In this document: positions 54,268-64,000 of the stretch, piece after piece
How the letters are laid out: each line of letters begins with the position of its first letter
How positions within the stretch are numbered: position 1 is the first letter of the stretch
Notes under the pieces: generated by a model
Told to the model about the DNA's origin: nothing
What the model saw: the letters and a program-made list of their open reading frames with translations, nothing else
The model's database searches: none
Program-made: the position numbers and the translations under genes
NCBI GenBank assembly: GCA_010094025.1
Contig: ML991773.1
Span: 310,001-374,000 of the forward strand
Length of the DNA: 64,000 nt
Direction of reading: 5' to 3'
Source: Viridothelium virens
Lineage: Eukaryota > Ascomycota > Dothideomycetes > Trypetheliales > Trypetheliaceae

Positions 54268-57200
54268 TCAAAGCCCAGCGGTAAGCTCCTGTAGCCCACT
54301 CATCACATTTTCATGATGCTCTTGCGTCTCAGCTACCACCTCTTTCCTAAGTCCGAGGCTCCTCACATCCCTTCCATTATTAAAGACCTTCGCCTCCACA
54401 CCACTCAATAACCTCCTCATCGCCTCTTTCCTCCCCTTCAGCTCTACCATGCGCCCCTCTAACTCCTCCCCATGCGCCCTCTCCATGGACTCGATTAGCT
54501 CCGCTCCACCCCTCCCATAGTCCCCAACCAGCTGGTCCACTGCCTCGTCTGCAGCGACCAGATGCCGCACCACCTCCCGCGTAATCCGGCTCAGGATAGC
54601 CACCACTTCGCGCTGATGTGGCCGCAAAGCGTCCCCCCACTCCACTGCCTCCCGGCGTTCAACAGCCAAAGGGTCTTCTTCTTCTTCAGCCTCTTCCGAA
54701 TCCGTATCCTCGGTACTGGCAGTGCTAGTAGAGGTATAGCTCTGACCGTCGCGATGGTGGCATTGGCCTTCGACAAGAGTAGCGCCGGGATCCTCGACAC
54801 TTCGACGCTCAGTCACTCCGTCCTTCTGGGTTCTAACAGTGTCCATTTGCGCTCGCAAGGAGCGCATGAAACGGGTCGTTTTCGGCTTGGCGGTTGGGTG
54901 GTCCTTGGGAGGAGACTTGGAGGGAGAAGCGAAGAGACCAATTTCCTTGTCTAATTCCCGCTCTGCTTTCCGTACGCTTTGTTCTACCACTCGCACGGAT
55001 GCATAACCGGAAATGGCCTGGGATACGGCAGTGGGCGCTTGTGGACGGGCTTTGGTGTTACTGGAGAAAAAGTTTGGGGGTTGTGATAAGATTTGTGTGG
55101 GTACTGTGCAATAGGATGCTGCTGCATTGGACAAATCTTCGTCTTGCTCTGTTTGAGCAGTGGCCAAGTCATAGTATGCGGATTTGGGAGGAGCCCGTAG
55201 CTCTTCATGCCCACTGTCCGACAGCGCACCGAGTACACGTTGACGACCAGAGTCATCCACCATGATAGGCAGCGGACTGCCATTGTCGCTTATCTGCGTT
55301 GACCTACCGCGAATATTCTGTTGTGTGGATTGCAGAGAGTGCTTCTGGAGACCAGCGTGCGTCGTTCGGCCAAGTCTGTCTTCGCTCTCGGCCGTAGTCT
55401 GTGTATGTTCATCCACCACCAAAGGCCGCTTGGCTTGCCGAAGCTCTGACAAATCGCCAAGTGGCTCTTCTGCATGACGCTTCTGTGGAGCCGGTTTTTC
55501 TGATACCTCGCCCTTGCTTGTGCCCAATGTGGAACTCGTTGTGACGCCTTGATTCATAGGCCCCAGGGCTGTAAAGTGGATTATTGGCGATTTTCGGTGC
55601 ATCTTTTCGTCCACGAGGTCTGATGATTGTGTTTCACCCTTGTGTCGTATTGCATTTGCGGGAGTTATCGATTGCTGTAAGTGGCAAATAGAACTCACAG
55701 ACACCGGTAGTGGATTGAATTTTGCTGGTAGGGGTAGCTTTGGGGCAGCGTTGAACTGCAATCTCAAATCACCACTACTACTTAAGGGTGTTTTTGGATT
55801 TCCTTTCGCGAGGGGTTCCTTGTGTTGGGCCGATGAAAATCTTCCTTGGCTTTTCTCTTCCGGAGCAGAATTCGGCTTCAAGATCGAGCGATGATCTTCG
55901 CGAGGTAAGGCTCCCATCTCAGGAGATTGCAATCTGTCAATATGTGGCTGTACATCAAGTTCCGGATCCAAGGAAAGTTTCAAGGCTGCGGGACTATCGA
56001 TTGGTGACGTAGAATAGAGCAGGACTTTTTTCGCAGAGGCCTCATTTCCTTGAACTTGTGTCGGTCCCTGGTTTTCTAGTGAGCGCTTCCTTCCTTGAAT
56101 TGTGTGCGTGGATTGACGTCCAAGTGGCAATTTCGCTTGTTCCTCAACAACGCTAGCACTCGGGGATGTAGTATGATAAGCAGAGCAATTGGCCATTTCC
56201 TTGTCATGACCGGTTTGCGCGGTTGGGTTAGTTCTCTCTCTACCGGACAATCTTGAGTGCGCGGGCTTTTGCTCGTGCGAATCATCCTTCGGTGCTGGTG
56301 CGATTTCTTGCCTCTCCCCGTCAGTTATCATAATGTTGACTTCATCTTCTCCATCTCTAATGTGCGTTATCTCCTGCTCGAAGTGTTCGTATGACGCCTC
56401 CTGGTCTTGCTCTTGTAAGCCTTCGGATGGCTCCTTCTCGTCCTCACCAGCTCCCTTGGTCACGGTAGCATTTACTCGAGAAAGCCCCTGCAGATTTTTA
56501 CCAGGAGATAATGTAGATCTTTTTGTTCGATCATCATCCTGTATGGTCCTTACAGCTTGCGACCGATTCGTCTCGCGAGATGCGGTAGGATCAAATTTGT
56601 GAGATGTCTGGCGTGTATCAACGTGGTGCTGCGGCTTCGCTGTTTCGGCAAGTTTCGGAGAGTCCAGACCGTCTTTGGTCGATGAAGCTTTCTTGTTCAA
56701 AGCTGTGGGGCCGTCTTTACTTTTCTGGACTCTTGCCTGCCTTTGTGCCGCTCTTGGTGACTTTTTAGAGGAACTGTTGTTTTTGCTTGAACTGTTTCTG
56801 GCAGCATGGTCCGTCTTCCTCCCCTTTCCCCTTTTGCTCGTGATGCTAGCTTTTGCCTTGGGAGGGGCTGGTGTCAACCCAGTTTCGACCTCAAGCTCAA
56901 AAATATCAAGGCCTCCATTGGATTCGGTTTTATTTGGTTCTGGAGGTGATATTTTAGAGCCCGAGTCATGCACATTAGATAAGCCTATCTTCATCGGTGA
57001 ATATGCATTTCTAGGCTTATTGAGAGGTTCTCGAGGTGATGTATTGATGGGTGAACCTTGCTTGTCGCCATCTTGGAGCCGTCGAATGAGCTTTTGTGGC
57101 ATTTTGGAGACCTCGACCCTCGACTTGGGAAGAGACTCGTGTGCTGGTGGCAGGGCAAAGTCAAGCTGTGCAAGAGCTGCCGCACTCTTGGATGATTGCG

Positions 57201-58086
57201 CAGAGCTTGGAGGAGGAGGCGCACAGTGTGCATCTGCATGAGCATTACGCGTCATTTTGGTCAGCTTGGCTCTGCTGATAGTGCTTGCTGGAGCATCTGA
57301 TCTTTGGACACTAATGGTTTTGACATTCGTTTCTGAACTCTCTTGCAAGCGCGATCCGTGTGTTTTGGACGCTACTCTGGCCTTCGTTTTAGGATTACGT
57401 CGGCTGTTTTCTTGCACAAACCGCTGTTTACGTTTCTCCCACTGGTCCAGTTTTGCCTTCTCAAGGCCATGCTCGGCTTCACCAGACCTCTCGTCATTGT
57501 CCAATTTTTGGAGCCAAATGTGATTCGGAGTCTTGACGGTTCGAGTCTCTAGACGAGACTGCCCATGTGAGTCACCAATATCCACCTTTCGTGCTCTGCT
57601 ATCATCTTCGGTCAGATTCTGATGGATCTGATGCGGACGCGCAGACCGAGAGGCTGAAGTGAGTTGAACGGGTAATCCTTGTGCGGGTAGCTCTCGGGAG
57701 CCAGATTTATTGATGTTATCACCTCTCTTCGTTGGAGAAGGAGTTGCAGATCCACAGTCCCGCTGAGTTTGCATGTCGCATTGGGCTTGACGCTCGGCAA
57801 GGTTCTGACTATGAGTGGTGTTCGGCGCAATTGTGTCATCGCCAATAGCGATTTCTTCTATTTCCGTAGCTTTGGATGTGCTGGGACGTTGGTGATCACT
57901 GGCAATGCCAGTATCGGCATCCTTGTTTATTTGCGGATCTCGAGGTATTGAGTTTCCATATTCATCGGTGCACGCCAAGCTGCGTTGCGACTGCATACCT
58001 TCTGGTCGATGTGGTGGACTGATCGAGATCAACTTCGATACAAGGACTCTAGCGCCACCGCCATATGGCAGATGCGGTTCCGCCAT
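54268..58086 (-). CDS. Large disordered protein with C-terminal helical domain, 1272 aa, function unknown
   Basis: One uninterrupted exon. The ATG at 58086 (MAEPHLPYGGGARVLVSKLI) is chosen; codons further upstream lack an ATG. About 1100 residues are low-complexity, polar and rich in Lys, Ser, Thr, Gln and Pro, with many SP/TP and SQ/TQ sites and basic clusters (KRGKGRKTDHAARNSSSKNN). The last 130 residues look folded and strongly helical: EWGDALRPHQREVVAILSRI, ITREVVRHLVAADEAVDQLV and HGEELEGRMVELKGRKEAMR, consistent with a coiled coil. The layout, with basic disordered arms and a terminal coiled coil, is common in chromosomal and kinetochore-associated proteins, but nothing here identifies the family and I do not assign a role. 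Confidence 0.82.
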   Translation of the reverse strand: MAEPHLPYGGGARVLVSKLISISPPHRPEGMQSQRSLACTDEYGNSIPRDPQINKDADTGIASDHQRPSTSKATEIEEIAIGDDTIAPNTTHSQNLAERQAQCDMQTQRDCGSATPSPTKRGDNINKSGSRELPAQGLPVQLTSASRSARPHQIHQNLTEDDSRARKVDIGDSHGQSRLETRTVKTPNHIWLQKLDNDERSGEAEHGLEKAKLDQWEKRKQRFVQENSRRNPKTKARVASKTHGSRLQESSETNVKTISVQRSDAPASTISRAKLTKMTRNAHADAHCAPPPPSSAQSSKSAAALAQLDFALPPAHESLPKSRVEVSKMPQKLIRRLQDGDKQGSPINTSPREPLNKPRNAYSPMKIGLSNVHDSGSKISPPEPNKTESNGGLDIFELEVETGLTPAPPKAKASITSKRGKGRKTDHAARNSSSKNNSSSKKSPRAAQRQARVQKSKDGPTALNKKASSTKDGLDSPKLAETAKPQHHVDTRQTSHKFDPTASRETNRSQAVRTIQDDDRTKRSTLSPGKNLQGLSRVNATVTKGAGEDEKEPSEGLQEQDQEASYEHFEQEITHIRDGEDEVNIMITDGERQEIAPAPKDDSHEQKPAHSRLSGRERTNPTAQTGHDKEMANCSAYHTTSPSASVVEEQAKLPLGRQSTHTIQGRKRSLENQGPTQVQGNEASAKKVLLYSTSPIDSPAALKLSLDPELDVQPHIDRLQSPEMGALPREDHRSILKPNSAPEEKSQGRFSSAQHKEPLAKGNPKTPLSSSGDLRLQFNAAPKLPLPAKFNPLPVSVSSICHLQQSITPANAIRHKGETQSSDLVDEKMHRKSPIIHFTALGPMNQGVTTSSTLGTSKGEVSEKPAPQKRHAEEPLGDLSELRQAKRPLVVDEHTQTTAESEDRLGRTTHAGLQKHSLQSTQQNIRGRSTQISDNGSPLPIMVDDSGRQRVLGALSDSGHEELRAPPKSAYYDLATAQTEQDEDLSNAAASYCTVPTQILSQPPNFFSSNTKARPQAPTAVSQAISGYASVRVVEQSVRKAERELDKEIGLFASPSKSPPKDHPTAKPKTTRFMRSLRAQMDTVRTQKDGVTERRSVEDPGATLVEGQCHHRDGQSYTSTSTASTEDTDSEEAEEEEDPLAVERREAVEWGDALRPHQREVVAILSRITREVVRHLVAADEAVDQLVGDYGRGGAELIESMERAHGEELEGRMVELKGRKEAMRRLLSGVEAKVFNNGRDVRSLGLRKEVVAETQEHHENVMSGLQELTAGL

Positions 58087-59235
58087 TTTGAAATGAAGGA
58101 TCGGTCTCAAGCTGCTACTAGAAATTCAGAGAACCAAATGTATTGTGCGACACTTGTACGGGTCAATGGCGTCACGTGTCAATGTATTCAGAATTCGTCC
58201 TGCTGGGTACGTCATGGCGAGGTCACTTCCTTACAACAACACTCAACGTTTACCTGTGATGTTCGTCAGTGTATAGCCTCACAAAGAATTTTCCAAAGAT
58301 AACACACCAAAAAAGGATTATGTTAATTTCATGAGACATAAGTACGAACTCTATCTGTGATTTAGTACCAAGCATGGAATACGTGACAAGTCTTCATATG
58401 ACGGCGATAGAAACATTGTGAAGGAGCTAGGGTATGGTTAGTTACAAGTCAGCCGTAAGGTCAGGAGTTTGTTGCGATTCTTTGTCCGCCCTAAAGATGT
58501 GCCCTGTTTTTACTTGTCCAGAGCCTCCGTGCGAAAGTCATCTTCGCAGCAAAGCGAGAGCCCTGTTGCAATCTATGCTTCTCGGATACTCACAATATGC
58601 ATAGTTTGGTGATCCATCATAGTCGAGATCTACCTCCAATGGCTAAAGACTTACGAAGCAAAATGGAGAGGTACAATATCTACGCTGAGTACGAGCTCTC
58701 CAACGCCATATAGATGCTATCGATGGCGACAGTATGATAAATTCGGAGGAAGAAGGAACTTTCTAGCATTACACAGCCTACATACGAAATGTTCCCAGGA
58801 GATAGGCCACAAGGATGCGTATGCTTCAAGGCGGCTGGCTGGTGATCTGCTTGAAGAGCCACAGAGAGGGAAGTCTTTTGTCGGACATGAGTTCTGTCTA
58901 GGATTGTGTTCAACGGCAGCCGGTGTAGTGAGTGACCGGGAATCGGGACTAGACCTAGTTAGGTAAACTAGCCCTTTATCAGTACCATTGAGCGCGTCAT
59001 CCGGACAGTTCTTTGTAAGCTGCGAAAGAGATAGCGCCGGGGAAAGGAACGTCAGATAGCCGTTGTATCTGGTCGTGCTGATATTTGTTGAAGCAGATAC
59101 AACCTCCAGAGCCTGAATTTGGGACGCGCAATCATCAAAGCACTTGCCTATAACTCTCTGCAGGGTGTGTAAGAGCTTCCTAGCCGTCTAGAAGCCTACC
59201 TGATAGATCCCGGTCCTATCCAGTCAGTCGGCTCT
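58087..59235. promoter_or_regulatory. 1.15 kb divergent intergenic region
   Basis: Both flanking genes are transcribed away from this region. I see no gene, repeat or element; the frames present are all short. Confidence 0.5.
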
Positions 59236-60523
59236 ATGGCGACGACTTTCGTGCAAAGCACGCAATCTTTGGCACGGCCACAAGAGGTATTACCTTACTC
59301 ACTCATCACTATGTTAAGAAGCAATGGCTCACTGGTTTATTCAATAGTCGTTGGACCCCACCAATTCCTTACCTTCACTATCGCAGCGAAGGGCCTTGGC
59401 CTCAGCATGCCGATGTCGTGAAGTCTTCCAACGCTTTGCAGTCCATTCCGACAGGCAACTTGAGAGAGCCTCCGAATCTGTCAAAGATAAATGGAGCCAT
59501 TCCGATATTCCCTTGCTATCAGAGCAACGGGCGGTCCAGCCCGAGTCCGAGCGCGAGACGTTCCTGTACCTCGCGTATGGATCCAATCTAGCAGCTGAAA
59601 CCTTTCGCGGCAGGCGTGGCATCAAACCTCTCTCGCAAGTCAATGTTGTAGTCCCAGAACTTCGACTTACTTTCGACCTTCCTGGCGTTCCTTACAATGA
59701 GCCTTGTTTTGCCAACACAGCGAAACGAGATGCCACTCATGAAGTGGATACTCTATCGCTATCCCGAGAAGGTATATTAGGTTCTGATGATAAGAATTCC
59801 ATCCTTCCTCTCCACCAATCTAAGCGCAGATCTGGTTACCATAAGAACCGATGGCACAAAGGGCTCGTTGGCGTTGTATACGAAGTCACACCTTCCGACT
59901 TTGCCCACATCATCGCTACAGAAGGTGGAGGGATTTCGTATAATGACATTTTGATCCCTTGCTATGCTCTACCCACAGACATTTCAACGGTCTTTTTACA
60001 TCCAGACAGCAAGCCTTTCATGGCGCACACTCTCTTCTCTCCCGCATTGCCTCCGGGTGCCACTCCTGGACACGGTGGTCGCCTCCAACGTCCGGACACA
60101 AGCTATGCTCAACCGTCAGCTAGGTATCTCAAATTGATAACCTCAGGGGCTGAAGAGTGCAATTTGCCGAGCGAGTATAGAGAATATCTGGGTATACTTC
60201 GACCATACACCATGACATCTCAACGGCAACGTCTGGGTCAAACCATCTTTACGATGATCTGGGGTCCAATATTTACTGTTTTGTTCACTGTGTTATTTCC
60301 TCGCTTTTCCGACGACCATGGCAGAGCTCCGGAATGGCTAAGAAAGCTGGCAGAGGCGATCTTCTCAGCTGTTTGGTTAAGCTATGACAATGGCTTCAAG
60401 AAACTGTTTGGAGACGGCGAAAGAACTCAGGCTTCGGAAGACTTGAGGTCAACCATGTATCCCATTGCAGACAAAGCTGCACAAGCTCCAGTTAAAGAGA
60501 AGTTTCGGCCAGATATGGCCTGA
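59236..60523 (+). CDS. Gamma-glutamylcyclotransferase-like protein with C-terminal membrane segment, 408 aa
   Basis: Two exons, 59236-59286 and 59348-60523, with a 61 nt intron (GTATTA...CAATAG). The first exon supplies the start MATTFVQSTQSLARPQE; without it the second has no ATG before the conserved domain. The fold signature is FLYLAYGSNLAAETF, followed by VVVPELRLTFDLPGVPYNEP and HKGLVGVVYEVTPSDFAHII. This is the pattern of GGCT-like enzymes that cleave gamma-glutamyl amides, a group that includes GliK of gliotoxin biosynthesis. The catalytic Glu typical of the family may lie in IATEGGGISYNDI. A hydrophobic segment near residue 320 (IFTMIWGPIFTVLFTVLF) suggests membrane attachment, unusual for the family. 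No biosynthetic cluster surrounds it. Confidence 0.85.
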
Positions 60524-61736
60524 GCAAGAAGGATGCCAACATAAGATCGCAGAATTTCACCACAGATACCCACTGAAGAAGAAACCCGCAGGATATCAAC
60601 TACCTCCGGGATGGTAACCATTTGATGACGAGACCTGACAAATAGGTAGCTACTTCGACATGGAGAAGCCCCTTGCCCAGTAGTTCAACAGAATCATACC
60701 CTTTGCTATGTAGCAATACGGATTGTGGAAACAGCTACGTCATACACTTCAATGGATTGTCGAAACTGAGTCTTCGTACCCTGAAGATATGACATGGATT
60801 GTCTTTGTCAACTATGAGTGTGAGCGAGCGGGGAACCATACGATGAAGACCTCCCAGTACTGAGCTTACTCGAACTCATATGGCTTGGTGGATGAGCTCA
60901 GCAACGGGTGTACAGTATTCTCGCATCCGCTTCGTGGTCTTCCTGTGGATCGCGCGTCGACATTGCAGTGCTTAAGGATCTCCCTACATATTCAACTTCA
61001 GGTCTCCCTTTCCATGCGCTTCATCGCATGATCCGTTGGGGCCTTATCTTCGCCCTGAGATCTATTGCTACAGGTATACAGGTTGAGGTAAATCAGATAC
61101 CATTTCTCTAAAGATTGGCGACTTTCATCTCGCCTCTGGGATGAGTACAGGTTCGAACAAGGGCTAGATAGTCGCGTTCTGCACGCATCAGCTAGAAAAC
61201 CATCAAACGTAGGAGCAGCATTCATCATGTATGATCCGAATTACCTCCAAGATTGGACCTTCAGTATTTTCGAATGACTGAAAGGATACCAGTATATATA
61301 GATCAAGTTATCAGAAGATAGAAGCCTGATGTTCGTGATACCGTAAGTCAAGTTGACTTCGATTTGGCAATATGTCGTTCGAGAATTTCGTTTGTCATAC
61401 CACAAGCAAAGTGACTGCCAAATTGACGCTTTTTGAATAATAGGCTAGAACTTGTAGCTAGTAAGTAACCTAAATCGACTGCTGCCTAGAAACTTTGCAG
61501 ATGTGGCATTAACTAGATTTCCAAACCTTCGAATGCAAGATTAAGATCATATAACAATCTAATACGTCAGACTATAGAGATACATTGTCTACAAGCACAT
61601 GCACCACATCCTCCAAGCATCCAACCCAACCTCATCCACGCCTTATGCACGTTCCCAATGGAAGCGCAAGTACGAAACTCTAATCATTATCGCAATCTTG
61701 CCAAACCTCTCCAAAACCTTAAATCTACTCCAGTAT
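60524..61736. other. Convergent 1.2 kb intergenic region
   Basis: Between the cyclotransferase-like gene and PAN1, whose 3' ends face each other. Frames are interrupted throughout. A stretch around 60760-61050 reads protein-like in short pieces but cannot be assigned to any family. Below that it is AT-rich. Confidence 0.5.
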
Positions 61737-64000
61737 CTACAAGACCCTCCCCGCCACCGCACTCGCACTCCGATCCTTCGTCTCCACCTTCTTGAGCGCC
61801 TTCCCCGCCTGAATATCCCCCAACAACGCCCCCCGACTCGGCGGCCCCCCACCACCACCCCCACCAGACGAACTCGGCATCGGCGGCGGTGGCGGCGCCG
61901 GCGCAGCACCGGACTCGCCACCACCACTACCACCAGCAGCCCCCGGCATCGGCGGTGGCGGTGGCGGCGGCGCAGACGGCGGTCCCCCAGCTCCAGCGGC
62001 ACCACTCGGCGGCATAGGCGGCGGCGGAGGGGGCGCACCGCCCGGCGCAGGCGGAGGCGAAGTGGGGCCCTTCGTGGAGGGGCTCTCAGCAGCGGCGTCG
62101 GAGTCCATAGCGGAGAGGGGACGGGGCGGGGCCATGGTGCCGAAGAGGATGGAGGCGAGCTGTTTGGCGGAGCCGCCGGTGGGGCCGTCTTCGTCAGAGG
62201 AGGAGTCGGAATCCGCGTCGGAGTCGGCGACGGACCAGTCGTCGGTGTCGTCGGAGCGGCCGCGGGTGCGGGTGCCGCTGGGTTGCGGGGGTGGGAGGGA
62301 GGTGCTGGTGGTGGTGGAGGAGTTGTTGTTTTCTTGCTGGGTGAGGCGGTGGAAGGGGTTGGTGGAGATTTCGGTGGAGGGGGTTGCGGAGGGGAGGGTG
62401 GAGGCGGCGGTCGGGATGCCGCTGTCGTTGTTGGCTTGTCCCATCTTTTTGAAGAAGGGGTTCTTGGTTTCGGGGTCGGCGGGGCCGCTTGCAATGGATG
62501 GCGTTGTTGACGCGGCGGGACTGGGTTGTTGGGGAATATTTGGGATAGGTGGTGCTGACGAAGGAGAAGCGACTGGCGCGGCTACGGGAGAGCTGACGTC
62601 GCGTGGGAGCTCTTGGCTTGTTGTTGGTGTCGTCTCCTGAGGAGTGATTTCTTGCGGGCCCTCTTCATCTGAAGAGTCCTCATCTCCCAAGCCTTCAAGC
62701 TGCATCTGCAATTGCCTTTCGCGTTCCTTGGCAGCTTCGATTTCGGCTCTTTGTGAGGCCAATCGAGCTTCCTTTTCCTTTGCCTCACGTTGGGCGGCCT
62801 GCTTCCTCCGCTTTTCCTCTTCTTTCTTAATTTTGCCTTGCTTGACTTGTTCTTCAAGCGCCTTAAGCCGAGCTTGGGAGGCTTCCTGCTCCTTGCGTAG
62901 CTCCTCTTCTTGTCGCCTTTCTTCCTCCCTGCATATATCATTAGCAGCGAGACTGTATGATTATTGCTTTGTAACTTACTCCATATTCCTAGTTTCAGCC
63001 TCCATCGCCTCTTGTTGCTCCTTGAGGGCCTGCTCTGCAATTTGCTGCTCAACACGCTTGGCCTCGGCTTCTGCCTGCTTCTGTTCTTGTTGAGCAATAT
63101 CTATTTTGCCCTTTCGTGATGGAGGGGGAGGAGGCTTCTTTCCGGTCGCTTTCACAGCTATCGGCGGTGTAATCTGTTCGTCAGCAAGCCTTCGCTGTCG
63201 TTCCTGCTCACGACGGGCATCTTCTTGTTCAGCTTGGCGAAGTCGATCTTCGCGATCTTTCGCTTCACGCTCTTGTCTTTGCTGCGGACTTTCGCCAGCC
63301 TTTGCAGGAGTTTTGAGACCAAGAGCCGCCAAACGTTCTGCCATACGTTGCTCAGCTTGCTGCTTGATAAATGCAGCTCTTTCCTCGGCTGTTTTGTATG
63401 ATGAGTAAGAGGAGCCGGTTGTCTGAGGAGTTGAAGTAGCTGGCTTGCTTGATGTATCAGAAGTCGGCGCTGGACTATCTGTTCGCGTAAAGCTGCTGCT
63501 ACGACTGCCATTTGCCATTGAAGCAGGCACATCTCTCGACTTTGGTGCACGATTATCGCTACAAGATGTTAACCATAGGAACACTGCCCTTATACGGGTC
63601 AACTTACTCTTCGCGTCTAAGTCTTGCGCTCCGACTGCTGCGTTGCAGGTCAAAAATGAAATCCCGGACTTCATCCTCTACCCCGAGACCATCATCCCAT
63701 CTCCGCCGTTCATGTTCTGTAGTCGAGTCCTCCGTACCTTCCTTGAGCTGAAGATCCAGACCTCTGCCGTAGTCGTTCACGCTCTCTTCTACATCTCTGA
63801 CCATACGCTCATTATTCTCTCTTTCCGTCCGAACCCGAGAGTTTTCTGCATCTAATCGCTCAGCAGCAGCGGAGGCATCAGCACCACCACCAGGTGCTGA
63901 TTTTCCTGTCAGGGCTGCGGACCGCTGTTGCATCATAGCTTTCGCACGCGCTTTGAGTCTATCAGACTCGGTGACGGCGCCACCTGGCCCTGTTCCAACG
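61737..64000 (-). CDS. pan1: PAN1, actin cytoskeleton-regulatory complex protein (C-terminal part; runs off the window)
   Basis: The 3' part of a minus-strand gene that continues beyond base 64000. Visible exons: 64000-63608, 63558-62981 and 62928-61737, with introns of 49 and 52 nt. The text from the edge includes [18 protein letters not shown], a long Arg/Glu/Lys/Gln coiled coil (about 63380-62760) and [20 protein letters not shown]. Proline tracts ([12 protein letters not shown]) follow, then a terminal WH2 actin-binding motif, [21 protein letters not shown]1 links endocytic adaptors to the ARP2/3 complex; the EH domains expected at its N-terminus lie outside the window. ARPC1, a subunit of its target complex, is encoded at 26-27 kb. 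Large opposite-strand frames across the proline tract are artefacts of its GC-rich composition. Confidence 0.93.

Noticed and set aside
60524-61736. A broken gene between the cyclotransferase-like gene and PAN1
   Set aside because: Short protein-like pieces occur but none match a family and their order does not suggest one gene.
61599-62510. Long plus-strand frame (303 codons), Arg- and Gly-rich
   Set aside because: It is the mirror of the GC-rich proline tract of PAN1 and has no independent conserved features.

Overview
This looks like a nuclear chromosome segment from a filamentous ascomycete (Pezizomycotina). Genes are dense, sit on both strands and are cut by many short spliceosomal introns, mostly 48-100 nt, with GTRNGY-type donors, CTRAC/CTAAC branch sites and AG acceptors. 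The gene content is typical of the group: Zn2Cys6 regulators, a DHA2-type MFS pump, an S28 peptidase, a DEN1/NEP2 deneddylase and a Net1/Dnt1-type nucleolar protein. The class (for example Eurotiomycetes or Lecanoromycetes) cannot be fixed from sequence reading alone. Exon joins were worked out by hand. In every multi-exon gene complete in the window the joined exon lengths come out as a multiple of three.

Layout. 1-15 kb: a large disordered protein, an ING/PHD (Pho23-like) chromatin reader, a protein with an HPD-containing C-terminus, a gene-poor 1.7 kb stretch and an 804-residue orphan. 15-25 kb: a transcription factor with two C2H2 fingers plus a Zn2Cys6 cluster, a secreted GDSL esterase in six exons, a CHK2-type FHA kinase, and autophagy E2-like ATG10, which is hidden across three exons. 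25-34 kb: a run of core genes in two divergent pairs (U2B''-type snRNP / ARPC1 and RPS28 / HIS1), with the Net1/Dnt1-like gene between them. 34-42 kb: an alpha/beta hydrolase, an MFS pump and a Zn2Cys6 factor lie next to each other and could be a small metabolic or detoxification group. 42-54 kb: a small two-span membrane protein, an S28 serine peptidase, a deneddylase, a branched-chain aminotransferase, ERV2 and a LYAR-type zinc-finger protein. 54-64 kb: a 1272-residue unknown protein, a gamma-glutamylcyclotransferase-like protein, and the 3' part of PAN1 running off the right edge.

Repeats. Four copies of one roughly 80 bp MITE family with TA-flanked, pogo/mariner-like ends lie between genes. 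There is also a 179 bp foldback element and an 8-unit, 9 bp minisatellite in the divergent CHK2/ATG10 promoter. I found no rRNA, tRNA, CRISPR array, retroelement or autonomous transposase, and no clearly new multi-gene system. The most unusual items are the MITE family, a probable GC-AG intron in the deneddylase gene, and the large orphan proteins.
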